DNA of 64,000 bases from Erodium maritimum (GCA_963921825.1 OY997591.1:48257825-48321824), one strand, 5' to 3'; counted from the first letter of the stretch, positions 12,764-24,609 are shown. A program made the numbers and translations. The notes: generated from the letters alone by a model not told the origin.

Positions 12764-14384
12764 TGTAAGAACCACTCCCGGTCAACGCCAGTCAAATTGG
12801 CGAAAAACAGAAAAATTTAAATTTTTTGGACAGACAGCTAAATGAACCTAAGATTGACCCCGATATCGACCAAAGTGAGTTCTTGGTGACTTAGGGCAAC
12901 TTTTTGACCAATTCGGGAAAAGTTGACTTTTTGCCGTAAAAGTCAACCGAGCGACGTTTTGGTCCGTTCGAGACCCGTTTGGGATCCAAAAAGCTTACTC
13001 GTCGTTACAGCGGTCTTGGTTGGGCCGTTTCCTTGTAGCACGTGAAGTTCGTAATTTCTTGGAAAATGGGCCCGTTCGGGGCCCGAGACGGCCGAATTTC
13101 GCGAATCTGACTGAAAAATATCTACAAAGATATTTTTCTAAAAGGTGGGACCCATTTGACACTTGTCACACTTTTGGTGGTTGATAGTTTTAAAATAAAG
13201 AAAAGGAAATGAGGGGTAGTTTGTAATTAAGAGGTATGGTGTGTTTTTAAAACAAAATAAAAGAAAATGAAGAGAGAAAGTGTCGGCAATAGAGAAAAAA
13301 AAGAGAGAAAGAAGGAGAGAGAAAGAAGAGAGAAGGAGGAAGAGAGAAAAGAAAGAAAGTGAAGGGTTTTGGTGATTTCCCGAGGATCCGACCGGCCGAT
13401 CGACTCAACGACTGCTAATCCGAACCCCCCCTGTAATTCCCTATGGTGAGAACCCATTCTTTTCTCGTTTTGGAACGTTTGAATTTTAGGGTTTGAGTTT
13501 AAATGGGTTGATTAAGGTTGGGTTAAGGATTGGGGTTCGTTAGGAACGTTTTGGGGCGAAAAGGAACATTTTTCGTTGTGGCCGTGTGGGGCCCACTTGG
13601 CCGGGCCTGGGTTTTTCGTGTTCGGGTGGTTTTGGACGATCCCCGAATCGATAATTCACACCCGGAACGAATCATGGGATTAAATTGTGAAAAAATTTTA
13701 AATGTCGGGTTTAGAAATTTTAAACGCGAATTAAATCGCTCGGACGTCGGAAATTTATTTCGTCAATTGCGTTGGAACCCTTGAATTATTCTAAGATCGT
13801 AGAAACGAAAACGGAAATTTTCGGAGCCCCAGAAGGGCGTTTTCCGATCCTGGGCAGATTCGCCAAGGCGGGCGAATCGGGCTTTTCCGGGCCCATTGTT
13901 GACAATGTCGAGTAATTGGGAAATTTGGGAGTGATCGACATTGTCGGGGTTTCTTTTGGGCGTCAAGTTCAGCTTTTCCAGCGAACTTAAAAAGTGTTTC
14001 AATTTGTGATAATTGTAGACCGTGTCGCCTACCGTGGAAAGAGGAGGCTAAGCGGGAAATATGGAGCTTTGCCGGAGCGAGAGCATCGGATTTGACACGC
14101 TTCAAGAGGTAGGAAAAAGTAGTCGGATCTCGGCCTTGACTAGGGAAAGTTAACATTAGAAATGCATGTGACACTTACTGGTGTCGTAGGATAAGTAAAT
14201 TTATCGAACAATAGAAATGCAGGCGACATTTAGTGGTGTCGTAGGATACGTGAACGTATCGAACAATAGAAATGCATGTGACACTTAGTAGTGTCGTAGG
14301 ATAAGTGAACATATCGAACAATAGAAATACTGGTGGCTTTTGGTTGTGCATGTAGGTTAAGTAACTTGTTGTGTTTATGAGGGT

Positions 14385-14640
14385 GGTCATGTGTGCCTTT
14401 GGGGTGTTGAACCCGTATTTTACTGTTTGTGTGTCGTGGGTGGCCATGTGTGCCTGTGGGGTGTTGGACCCGTATGTTTTTACTGTTTGTTTTCGTGGGT
14501 GGCCGTGTGTGCCTGTGGGGTGTTGAAAGTGTATGTTACTGTTTGTGTGTCATGGGTGGCCATGTGTGCATGTGGGGTGTTGAACTCGTATGTTATTGTT
14601 TGTGTTTGTGCGTGTCCATGAGTGCCCGTGGGGAGTTGAG
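14385..14640. repeat. 57-base minisatellite, G2 5' LTR
   Basis: Four to five copies of the GGTGGCCATGTGTGCCTGTGG unit, the same family as the array in the 3' LTR but far fewer copies. Confidence 0.85.
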
Positions 14641-14764
14641 CCCGTATTTGGTTGACTGACGTGCCGAGTGGTAGTTAGTCGTGTTGTCGTATTCTTTTCC
14701 TTTCCTTTGCGGGGTATTGTGTGCCTTTTGGTTGTGACTGTGATTGTTCTGGTGGTACTGTTGA

Positions 14765-15120
14765 GCTATGCCCGATGGGTGTGTCGTACCCTCCGGTGCG
14801 CGGTCGGTAAAGTGCAGAGGGTTGTGGTCCCCGTCAGGTGAGTCGCACCTTCTGGCGCGTGATCGGTAAAGTGCTGAGGTTAGAGCTGTGCCCGAGGGGT
14901 GTGTCGTACCCTCCAATGCGTGGTCGGTAAAGAGCAGAGGGCTGTGGTCCCCGTAGGTGAGTAGCACCTTCCGGCGCGTGATTGGTAAAGTGCTGAGGCT
15001 GGATTTATGCCCGAGGGGTGTGTCGTACCCTTCGGTGCGCGGTCGGTAAAGAGCAGAGGGTTGTGTCCCCATCAGGTGAGTAGCACCTTCCGGCGCGTGA
15101 TCGGTAAAGTGCTGAGGCTT
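14765..15120. repeat. Tandem repeat of about 119 bases, G2 5' LTR
   Basis: Three copies, each with a GGGTGTGTCGTACCC block followed by CGGTCGGTAAAG and GGTGAGTAGCACCTTC. This array is not seen in the 3' LTR, which has a different, 101-base duplication at about 19490-19690. Confidence 0.8.
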
Positions 15121-15353
15121 GTGGTTGTGGTTTGCGTGATTTTGATCACTTTTATGTTGTGTTCTTTGAGGTCGTCATTACGGTGTCGGGTCTACATTAC
15201 GTGTACGGGTGTTTAGTTTTGTTGGGGAAAGTAACAGTTTTCGTGTGACAGTCGGTTATTTGAGTTTGGGGATAGTAGTCCCCGGTGTTTTGTTTGTTGA
15301 TGGTGTTTCCGGTATTTCTTCTAGTATGTCATAGTCAGTCTGGTATCCGTGGT

Positions 15354-15395
15354 GGTGAGCGAAACGCTCACCCCTAGTTGCTTTTCCTACAGGTA
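15354..15395 (+). other. LTR hairpin followed by splice-acceptor-like tract (G2 5' LTR)
   Basis: GGTGAGCGAAACGCTCACC forms a stem, followed by TTGCTTTTCCTACAGGTACTGG. The pyrimidine run plus CAG/G is what a plant 3' splice site looks like. The same block lies at 20111-20150 in the partner LTR. Confidence 0.65.
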
Positions 15396-15650
15396 CTGGT
15401 CGCGAGGCGGACTAGGGGAACTCTCGAAGCTTGAAGAGCTGGGAGCGGGAGTCCGGGTTTTGGGGAGTCTAGCGACGTACATGTTGGTTTTTGTCCGCTT
15501 GTTTTGGACGTATTTTAAGTTGTAAAATATTATTTTGTTTAACTTAAAGTGGTGATTTTAAGCGGTTTTATTAAAATGTTTGAAAATGGCTTTATTGTTT
15601 CACCGTTCGCGTTCCGGGTTCGGTCCTACTGAATTCAGGGCGTGACAGTT

Positions 15651-15662
15651 TGGTATCAGAGC
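15651..15662 (+). other. Primer-binding site of G2
   Basis: TGGTATCAGAGC lies three bases after the LTR end. It is a perfect match to the 3' end of initiator tRNA-Met. Confidence 0.9.
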
Positions 15663-16978
15663 TCGAGGTTTCACACCTCGGACTGTACGTAAATTTGGTG
15701 GGGAGAGTCGAGTCATTAAAAGTCTCGTCGTGCGTGGGTTGCGCAAGTCGGAAACCGTGTGTAGACCCGTAGTGACATGAGTCATGTTTGTTGTTGTGTG
15801 TATGTGTAGTACTGTTGTTACTGGCATAATGATTGTGTGTTGTTGCGTGAAACGTTTTTAAGCTGTCGCGACTCGACTCAGGAGCGCTCCTGTAGTCGAA
15901 CATGACGGTGCTGATATCAAGTGGGTACAATTTAGTTCGGGGACGCCTGGACCGGGTTGTAACTACGTGATGTCAAAAAAATGAGATTTTATGATGAAAG
16001 AGAGAAAAGTTTTAAATTTGGTTGGCCCTGTGGGCGTATGTTTTAAAATTGGTTGGCCCTGTGGGCGTGTTTTTAAATTTTTTGGCCCGGTGGGCGTGTT
16101 TTAAACTTTGTTGGCCCTGTGGGAGTGTTTTTAAATTTGTTGGCCCGGTGGGCGTGTTTTGAAATTTTGTTGGCCCGGTGGGCGTGTTTTGAATTTGGTT
16201 GGCCTTATGGGCTTGTGATTGAGGTTGGGTGATTGGAATTTGTCTATGAATTGTTGTGCGTGTGGTCGATAATTTGGTGATCGAGCGTGTGTGGCCCTTA
16301 AGGTTGATTTTAGGGTAAAAAGGGGTAAAGATCGAGTCTGAAATGAATTCGGAAAACAGGCCTACGGTGTGAGAGTCTCACCACGGAGAGGGGTTAGGGT
16401 TGATGCGTTGCGGCGCCATACGAACTAGGTTTCCCCTATGTGAACGGGTGTTCGAGGTTTCCCTCACGTGAACAGGTGGTTTGAGGTTTCCTTCACGTGA
16501 GTGGGTTATTCGAGGTTTCCCTCGCGTGAACGGGTGGTTTGAGGTTTCCTTCACGTGAGTGGGTTATTTGAGGTTTCCCTACGTGATCGGGTAATTGGGG
16601 TATTGAAGTTCTGAGCAATAGTGGTTTGCTGAGTAGAGAACATGATCCCCGTTTGAGGTTTCCCTACGTGATCGGGTAATTGGGGTATTGAGGTTGTGAG
16701 CAATAGTGGCTTGCTGAGTTGAGAACATGATCCCCGTTTGAGGTTTCCCTACGTGATCGGGTAATTAGGGTATTGAGGTTGTGAGCAATAGTGGCTAGCG
16801 GAGTTGAGAATATGATCCCCATTCGAGGTTTCCCTTACGTGAACGAGTATTTGAGGTATTGATAGCGTGAGCAGTGTGACGTTTTAGTATCAGGTTTTGA
16901 GGTAATGGTTTGCCCTGGTTAGATTGGTAAGTCGTTAGTGCTTTACTAGTATGCCATAATCGAACGAGTGTCCGTGGA
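15663..16978 (+). other. Leader of gypsy G2 with two tandem-repeat fields
   Basis: At 16018-16210 about seven copies of a unit of about 30 bases, TTGGCCCGGTGGGCGTGTTT plus an AT-rich tail, lie in a row. At 16440-16860 GAGGTTTCCCTCACGTGA-type units alternate with a repeat of about 110 bases that carries GTGAGCAATAGTGGCTTGC. The same two fields occur in G3 (about 27410-27570 and 26740-26900). No gag coding sequence is recognisable. Confidence 0.75.
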
Positions 16979-17030
16979 GGTGAGCAGAACGCTCATCCCC
17001 TTTACTACTTTTCCTGTAGGGGACGAGTAG
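16979..17030 (+). other. Second hairpin and acceptor-like block, inside G2
   Basis: GGTGAGCAGAACGCTCATCCCC is followed by ACTACTTTTCCTGTAGGGGACG. It resembles the LTR block and sits just upstream of the protease. The equivalent in G3 is at about 26550-26600. Confidence 0.6.
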
Positions 17031-17045
17031 CGAACACTGGTTTGG

Positions 17046-17862
17046 TTGCGGAAAGTTATAAGTGAATGCATAGAGGATCGGGTGAGGGTTGTGCTATGCC
17101 TTATCGGTGTGACTAATGGAGTGGTTGATCGATCTCTGATTTGGGCGTCTTTTCTGTTGGATACCGGGGCGTCACACTCGTTTGCTTCGTTGAGTTGTGC
17201 TGAGATGTTGGGGTGGAGTTTAGAGCCGTTGAGTCCACCCCCGCGTCTGGACACGCCGGTTGGTGGTGGTGTGGTGTCGACTAGGTTCTTTCGTGCCTGC
17301 GAAGTTAGAGAAGCGAACTGATACATGAGGTTCGAGAGAGGGATCAAGAGCCCTGATGCTGGATCGAGTCCTCACCCTGAGGATTCGGGTATGTCGGAGT
17401 TGGTGGGCACGACGGCGGTAGTTGAGTGAGGTCTTAGAGAAACTACAAGGGTCCGTGAGGTTCGGTAGTGACTGAGCTTGTTCGTGTATCCGTGGGGAAG
17501 ATACTTACGAAATGACAACCTTTGACGTGATCCTGCGAATGGATTGGCTGGCGAAGTACCGAGCCAATATCGACTATTACAGGCGACAAGTTATGGTATC
17601 ATGGAGGTTTGTTCATACCGCGTAACGGTGGAGGCAATGAGCTGCGAGAGTCGCATTATTCGCGTCCGATAGTGCACGTGGGTAGCACTAAGAGGAGCGC
17701 AACATCAGGCAGCATATCTAGTGGAGCGGGATGCGGAGAGCGGTTGCGAAGTTAGTATCGCGGTACCTCACTCGTCAGCAGGTGAGAGCCGAACAACAGC
17801 GTCCCGCTGGATTATTGCAACCACTGCGGGTTGCACAGTGGAAATGGGGCACGTCACGATGG
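17046..17862 (+). pseudogene. Gypsy G2 protease and integrase remnants
   Basis: A retroviral-type aspartic protease site, LLDTGASHSFASLSCAEMLG, lies at about 17155-17215. It is followed by the FDVILRMDWLAKYRANID end of the domain (17523-17575). Integrase-like text including QPLRVAQWKWGHVTMDFV is readable at about 17815-17865. Comparison with G3 shows the same order. These are short remains of Pol, with many breaks, and nothing here looks functional. Confidence 0.75.
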
Positions 17863-20404
17863 ATTTCGTGTTCGGGTTGTTTAGGACGATCCCCAAGTCG
17901 TTAATCCACCCCTGGAACGAATTTTGGAATTAAATTGTAAAAGTTGGATATGACGGGTTTAGAAACTTGAAACGCGAATTAAATTTCTCGGAAGTCGGAA
18001 ATTGATTCCATTGATGGCGTTGGAACCCTTGAATTATTCTAAGATCGTAGAAACAAAAACGGGAATTTTCGGAGCCCCGGAAGGGCGTTTTCCAATCCCG
18101 GGCAGATTCGCCGAGCCGGGCGAATCGGGCTTTTCCGGGCCCATTATTGACAATGTCGAGTAATTAGGAAGTTTGGGAGTGATCGACATTGTCGGGGTTG
18201 AGTTTGGGCGTCAAATTCATTAAAATTCAGCTTTGTCCGCAAACTTAAAAAGTGTTTTAATTGTGATCTTGTTAGATCGTGCAGAGGACCGCGGCAAGGG
18301 AAATCTAGGCGAGTGATCGCGAGCACGCCGGAGCTTGGGCGTGGACTTTTGGGAAAGCGTTACGAGGTAGGGAAAAGTAGTCGGATCTCGGCCTTGACTA
18401 GGGAAAGTTAACAGTAGAAATGCATGTGACACCTAGTGGTGTAGTAGGATGAGTAAGTTTAACGAACACTAGAAATGCAGACGACACTTAGTGGTGTCGT
18501 ACGATACGTGAACGTATCGAACAATAGAAAGGCATGTGACACTTAGTAGTGTCGTAGGATAAGTGAGCTTATCGAACAATAGAAATACTGGTGGCTTTTA
18601 GTTGTGCCCTGAGGTTGATTGATTTTACTGTTGGTGCGTCGTGGGTGGCCATGAGTGTCGTTGGAAGTTGAACCCGTGTGTTACTGTTGGTGTGTCGTGG
18701 GTGGCCATGAGTGCCGTTGGGGTGTTGAACCAGTGTGTTACTGTTGGTGTGTCGTGGGTGGCCATGAGTGCCGTTGGGGTGTTGAACCCGTGTGTTACTG
18801 TTTGTGTGTCGTGGGTGGCCATGAGTGTCATTGGGGTGTTGAACCTGTGTATTACTGTTGGTGTGTCGTGGGTGTCCATGAGTGCCATTGGGGCGTTGAA
18901 CCCGTGTATTACTGTTGGTGTGTCGTGGGTGGCCATGAGTGTCGTTGGGGTGTTGAACCCGTGTGCTACTGTTGGTGTGTCGTGGGTGGCCATGAGTGTC
19001 GTTGGGGTGTTGAACCCGTGTGCTATTGTTGGTGTGTCGTGGGTGGCCATGAGTGTCGTTGGGGTGTTGAGCCCGTGTGTTACTGTTGGTGTGTCGTGGG
19101 TGGCCATGAATGTCGTTGGGGTGTTGAACCCGTGTATTACTGTTGGTGTGTCATGGGTGCCCATGAGTGTCGTTGGGGTGTTGAACCCGTGTATTACTGT
19201 TGGTGTGTCGTGGGTGGCCATGAGTGTCGTTGGGGTGTTGAACCCGTGTGTTACTGTTGGTGTGTCGTGGGTGGCCATGTGTGCCTTTGGGGTGTTGTCC
19301 CGTGTATTACTGTTGGTGTGTCGTGGGTGGCCATGTGTGCCTTTGGGGTGTCGACCCGTGTATTATTGTTGGTGTGTCGTGGGTGGCCATGTGTGCCTTT
19401 GGGGTGTTGACCCGTGTATTACTGTTGGTGTGTCGTGGGTGGCCATGAGTGCCTTTAGGGTGTTGAACCTTGGGTATTGCTTGTGATTGCCTGAGGTTGG
19501 GGGCCCGCCTGACAATAAAGGGGTCCTGTGGTCGCGCGCGTGGGGGTTGGCTAGCCTTCCGACTAACCATCGGTAAAGTTGTGCATTCTTCTGCCTGAGG
19601 TTGGGGGCCCGCCTGACAATAAAGGGGTTCTGTGGTCGCGCGCGTGGGGGTTGGCTAGCCTTCCGGGTTAACCACCGGTAAAGTTGTGCATTCTTCGGCG
19701 ATGGAGGGCGGCTCCCCTTCCGACCAGCTATCGGAAAAGTATTGCGGCCTATATCGCTAACAGGTCGACCGCCTGGCCCGACAGAGATCGGGGAAAGTTG
19801 CGTGGGGCAGGCTCGAGCGCAGCTGGTTAGCAACCGGCACTGAGCAGCTGGAGTGCGATCCTTTGTGATCTTGTTTGGTGTGCGATCCTTTGTGATCTTG
19901 GGTGTTGCGTGGTTATCTTTTGTGTCTTTGGTGGAGGTCGTAACCGCTGTGTCGGGTCTACATTACGTGTCCGGGTGTTGAGTTGGTTGGGGAAAGTAAC
20001 AGTTCGTGTGTCAGTCGGGTTACTTGAGTTTGGGAATAGTAGTCCTCGGTGTTTGGTTTGTTGTTGGTGTTTTTATGCTAGTATGTCATAGTCAGTCTGG
20101 TATCCGTGGTGGTGAGCGAACGCTCACCCCTAGCTGCTTTTCCTACAGGTACTGGTCGCGAGACGGACTAGGGGAACTCTCGAAGCTTGAAGAACTGAGA
20201 GCGGGAGTCCGGGTTTTGGGGAGTTTAGCGACGTACGCTTTGTTTATTGTGTCTGCTTGTTTTGGACGTACTTTTAAGTTATAAAAGTTTATTTTGATTA
20301 ACTAAATGGTGTTTTTTAGAGGTTTTATTAAAATATTTGAAAATGGTTTTATTGGTTCACCGTTCGCGTTCCGGGTATGGTTCTACCGAATTTGGGGCGT
20401 GGCA
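17863..20404 (+). repeat. 3' LTR of gypsy G2, partial
   Basis: This is similar to the 5' LTR from about 13615 onward and ends TTGGGGCGTGGCA at 20404. It carries the largest minisatellite of the window, a 101-base duplication (19490-19690), and the hairpin block at 20111-20150. The shared non-repeat parts, such as the stretch after the hairpin, are close to the 5' LTR, while the repeat fields differ strongly. Confidence 0.8.
18622..19475. repeat. 57-base minisatellite array, about 15 copies
   Basis: The unit is GTGTTACTGTTGGTGTGTCG followed by a GGGTGGCCATGAGTG block and GGGGTGTTGAACCC, 57 bases in all, exactly 19 codons. Because the unit is a multiple of three and has no stop in several frames, it opens frames of 281 and 251 codons on the plus strand and 217 on the minus strand. 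These are repeat artefacts: the sequence is low-complexity, lies inside an LTR, and has no codon bias or homology that I recognise. Confidence 0.95.
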
Positions 20405-20541
20405 AAACATATATTCAAGTAAGCATGTCTCCAAAAGAAAGAGTATCAGGATGTATCATATACAAACTCGTGTATGTATTTTATTAAAATAATTCAATTT
20501 AACATACGATTCAGATGCAAAGCCAAGGCTCTGATACCAAT
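20405..20541 (-). other. Leader piece and primer site of Copia A (outer copy)
   Basis: This is AT-rich leader DNA. The primer site GCTCTGATACCA (20528-20539) lies two bases from the LTR start. Confidence 0.8.
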
Positions 20542-20831
20542 TGAATGATCGAAAAACATCACATGTTCGTAGCGGAATAAAATATTCGATCATAAAACGA
20601 TCTATTGCACTTGAATCAATGATAAAATTAATAGGCTACTTACTTGATACGTAGAACAAAATTGATATAGATCCGAAAATACGAAGCCTCTAGTATATCC
20701 ATACCGAACAACGATTTGATGCTTTCAACCACTTGAGACGGCTATGGAGATGAAGAACGATTCTTCAATTTCGTGTTTTGGGAGAGAAGAGAAAAAGAGG
20801 CTACAAGAGAATAAGATGAATCCACTTTTCT
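20542..20831 (-). repeat. 5' LTR of Copia A (outer copy), partial
   Basis: About 95 percent identical to 953-1242 and joined to its own primer site. It ends against Copia C RT sequence at about 20832. With the LTR at 953 it brackets the whole A cluster. Confidence 0.85.
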
Positions 20832-21685
20832 GGATTCTTAGAACAAAAGAACCATCCCCATTATCATTTCATCTCAAAATCAGAATATAGAAATTTCTTG
20901 GTTTCGTGCAATAGCCCTACATCTTTAGTGGCAAGTCGTATGTCATCGACATACAAAACCAGGAACATATACTTACTCCCACTGAACTTGTAATACACAC
21001 AATCATCAACCATATTTGTCTCAAAACCGAACGAGACAATTACTTTGTGAAATTTGTGGTATCATTGACGGGAAGCTTGTTTGAGTCCATTGATGGATTT
21101 CTTTAATTTACAAACCATTTTCTTTCGGTCTGCAAACTCAAATTTTTCTGGTTGTACCATATACATTGCTTCTTCAATGTCACCATTGAGAAACACAGTC
21201 TTAACATCCATCTGATACAACTCAAGATCAAGATGAGCGATAAGTACCATAATTATCCTAAAAGAGTCTTCCGATGAAACTAGAGAGAAAGTCTCTTTAA
21301 AGTCAATTCCTTCCTTTTGAGTATAGCTTTTAGCGACAAGATGTGCCTTATACTTTTCAACATTACCATTCACATCCCTCTTGGTTTTAAAAATCCATTT
21401 ACAACCAATTGGTTTTGCTCCTTCAGGTAATGGGACAAGTTCCCAAACTTCAATGTCTTGCATAGACTTATACTCTTCTCGCATGATATCAATCCATTAT
21501 AGAGAGTTTTTACTTTTCATGGCCTAAGGAAATTTGATTGTATCATCTTCCCTTATTCCATCCAAATGTTCTAGGAGAAATATGACATAATCATCTAGAA
21601 TAACATTTCTCCTCTCTCTTGTGGATCTTCTTAGTGGAACATGTTGTTAAGGTAGTTGAATTTATTCTTCTGGAACAACTATTTC
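20832..21685 (-). pseudogene. Copia C reverse transcriptase piece
   Basis: Motifs are EVWELVPLPEGAKPIGCKWI, YTQKEGIDFKETFS, LYQMDVKTVFLNGDI, LKKSINGLKQASRQ and, nearer 20950, LYVDDI. These define a Copia RT that is clearly a different family from A. It lies between the A cluster and gypsy G3 and belongs with the RNase H at 626-952 and the integrase at 31464-32118. It is a broken fossil. Confidence 0.85.
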
Positions 21686-24326
21686 TGTCACGCCCCAATT
21701 TCTGTAAACCGAACTCAGGACGTGAACTTTTAAAACGATAAAATATTTTGAAACCTTTTACATTAAATCACTTTAAGATCACCGTTTGTTCAACAAAATA
21801 ATATTTACAACTTAAAACACGTCCCAACAAGTGGAAAAAAGTGGTATTCGTCGCTAGACTCAAAATAAACCCAGAATCCCGCTCCCAGCTCTTCAAGCTT
21901 CGGAAGCTCACCTAGTCCAACCTGCGACCGGTACCTGTAGGAAAAGCAACTAGGGGTGAGCGTTCGCTCATTACCACGGATAACAGACTGACTACGGCAT
22001 AATTAGCAGACAATGCCGGTAACACCAACAACCAACTCAACACCGGGAACACCATCCCCAACTCAAGTAACCCGACCGACACCCACACACTGATACTTTC
22101 CTCAGCCGACTCAACACTCGGACACGTAAGGTAGACCCGACACAACGATCGACGACCTCCTCCAAAGACACGACAGACCACCACGCAACACCCAAGATCA
22201 CAAAGGATCGAACACCAAACAAGATCACAAAGGATCGCACTCCTGTCAGCTGCTCAGTGTCGGTTGCTAACCGGCTGGGCTCGAGCCTGCCCCACGCGCT
22301 TTGCCGATCCCTTTCAGGCTCCAGGCGGTCGACCTGTTGGCGATATATACAGCGCTGCTTTTCCGATAGCTAGTCGGAAGGGGAGCTGCCCTCTCATCGC
22401 CACAACCACCCAAGACACACCAACAGTAACTCACGGGCTCAACAACCCCACGGCACTCACGGCCACCCAAGACACACCAACAGTAAAGACACGGGTTAAA
22501 TCAACCCCCACGGGCACTCATGGCCACCCAGACACAACAGTAAAACACGGGCTCTCATGGCCACCCAAGACACAAAATACACAATCAACCTCCGGCATAA
22601 CCAATGCCTCTAACAATCCTACTATCAACAGTTTCACAAACAACCTCCGGGCATGGTCATATGCCTCCAGTAATTCTAATAACGCTAAGTTCTCTGCTCC
22701 TACGACACTACTAAGTGTCACATGCATTTCCAATATTCGCTACGTTCCCGTATCATGCCTTTCTAATATTCGATAAACCTACTTAACCCACGACACCCCG
22801 GTGTCACATGCAATTCTACTGTTAACTTTCCCTAGTCAGGGCCGAGATCCGGCTACTTTTCCCTACCTCGTATGCTTTCTCCAAAAGCGCACAATCAAGC
22901 TCCGGCGTGATCTCGGTCACTCGCCTAGCTTTCCCTTTCCTCTGTCAGCGGCACGATCTAAAAGAACACAATTTTAAACGCTTTTAAGCTTGCAGGCATA
23001 AACTGAATTTTAATAAACCTGACGCCCAAAAGTAACCCCGACAATGTCGATCACTCCCAAACTTCCCAATTACTCGACATTGTCGATATTGGACCCGGAA
23101 AGGCCCGATTCGCCCGACATGGCGAATCTGCCCGGGTTTTGAAAACGCCCTTCCGGGGCTCCGAAAATTCCCGTTTTCGTTTCTACGGTCTTAGAATAAT
23201 TAAAGGGTTCCTAGGCACTCGACGGAATCGAATTCCGACTTCCGAGTCATTTAGTTAACGTTTAAATTTTCTAAACCCGATAAATACAACTTTTCCAATT
23301 TAATTCCAAATTTCGATTCGGTTATGGATAAATGATCCGGGGAACGTTCTAAACCACCCGAACACTAAACCCGAGCACCCGAGCATGTGGGCCCCACATG
23401 GCCACAATGGAAAAATTCCCTTTTTGCCCCAAAACGTTCCTAACGAACCCCAAACCTCAACCATTCATCTTTAAACCAATTCTAACCAAAACCCAACCAT
23501 ATTTGAATCGTTTAAACTCAAACCCTAAAATTCGAACTTAACAAAACGAAAATCGGTTAGGTGCTCACCGTAGAGAATGGGGGTGTGAACTCGATTCTTC
23601 TATCGTTGAGACGATCCACCGGTCGGATGAACGAGAAACGTCACAAATCCCCCAAGCCTCTTCTCGTTTTCTCTCCTCCTTCTCTCTTCCTTCTAACTTC
23701 TTTCTCTCTCTAAAAAGTCTTATTTTCTACACTATGGCCGACCATCACATGTCTCTCATCTTTTGTTTTGTTCAAAAACACTAACCACACAACAAGAAGA
23801 CCAAAATACCCCCCCCCCCCCTTTTTCATTTTGTCTTTTCTTTAAAGTCAAGGGTAAAGTTGTCCTCCCTTTTTCCTTCCACCACATTCATGACATGTGT
23901 CATGTGGGTCCCACACCTTTTTGTGAAAATATCTCCTAGATATTTTCCGTCATATTCGCGAAATTCGGCTGTTTCGGGCCCCGAACGGGCACTTTTTCCA
24001 AGAAATTACGAAACTTGACGGGCTACAAGGAAACGGCTCAACTAAGACCGCTGCGACGACGGCTAAGCTTTTTGGATCCCAAACGGTCCTCGAATGGACC
24101 AAAACGTCGCTCGGTTGACTTTTCCATCGAAAAGTCAACATTTCCCAAATTGGTCAGAGAGTTGCCCTGAGTCCCCCGGAACTCACTTTGGTCGATATCG
24201 GGGTCAACTTACGTCCAGTATGACCCTCGAAGTCAATTTTAGGTTTAATTAAGTGCCTGACCAAAATTTTTAAATTTTCCTGTTTTTCGCAGGTTTAACT
24301 GGCGTTAACTGGGAGTGGTTATTACA
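21686..24326 (-). repeat. 3' LTR of gypsy G3
   Basis: It starts TGTCACGCCCC and ends TTATTACA. It holds the hairpin block (21955-21971) and about three minisatellite copies (22415-22580). A C-run microsatellite lies at 23811-23821. No genes. Confidence 0.92.
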
Positions 24327-24609
24327 ATCTACCCCCCTTAGAGGAATTTCGTCCGCGAAATTTAAAACAACGTACTTCAGGAGTCGAACCGGTCGGGTAC
24401 TTCGCGCGAACCTCGTCCTCGCGTTCCCAAGTCGACTCGGCCTCGTGGTGTCGCCACAATACCAGTTCTAAGCGGATAACCCTTCCGCGCAGGACCTGCT
24501 CTCGTGGATCCCTTTCCCATATCGGTTTCTCCTCATACGGGACATCACCCGTTACCTCGACATCCGCCCACTCAAAGACGTACTCAAGACCTCGAAAGGC
24601 CCGATACAC
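24327..24609 (-). pseudogene. Gypsy G3 integrase tail with chromodomain-like sequence
   Basis: The translation has VTGDVPYEEKPIWERDP, EQVLRGRVIRLELVLWRHH and ESTWEREDEVRAKYP. The WRHHEAEsTWERED pattern is typical of the chromodomain-bearing C-terminus of plant Tekay/Del chromovirus integrases, which is thought to guide insertion to heterochromatin. It directly abuts the LTR, as expected for the end of Pol. This is the main evidence for assigning the family. Confidence 0.85.

Larger units (their letters stand above)
12764..15647 (+). repeat. 5' LTR of gypsy G2
   Basis: This is 2,884 bases, starting TGTAAGAACC and ending GGGCGTGACA. It contains a purine-rich tract (13261-13370), the 57-base minisatellite (14385-14640), a tandem repeat of about 119 bases (14765-15120) and the hairpin with its acceptor-like tract (15354-15395). 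Frames within it are repeat-derived. Confidence 0.85.
12764..20404 (+). mobile_element. Ty3/gypsy chromovirus-type element G2
   Basis: The parts are a 5' LTR (12764-15647), primer site (15651-15662), long leader with tandem repeats, protease and integrase remnants, and a partial 3' LTR (about 17863-20404). The LTR termini are TGTAAGAACC and GCGTGACA-type. No matching target repeat is seen at the two outer edges (TCAAC and AAACA). Both sides are Copia A DNA, but from separate parts of that element. Only a little over 2 kb separates the LTRs and no gag is seen. It is broken, with many breaks. Confidence 0.85.

Noticed and set aside
14593-15072. 159-codon minus-strand frame as a gene
   Set aside because: It spans the 119-base tandem repeat and the minisatellite of an LTR and has no recognisable domain.
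18622-19486. Frames of 281, 251 and 217 codons as a repeat-protein gene
   Set aside because: They are products of a 57-base minisatellite inside an LTR. Several registers on both strands are open at once, and the same unit occurs in other LTRs with different copy number.
12764-20404. A matching 5-base target repeat for gypsy G2
   Set aside because: The flanks TCAAC and AAACA do not match, so a clean single insertion cannot be claimed.
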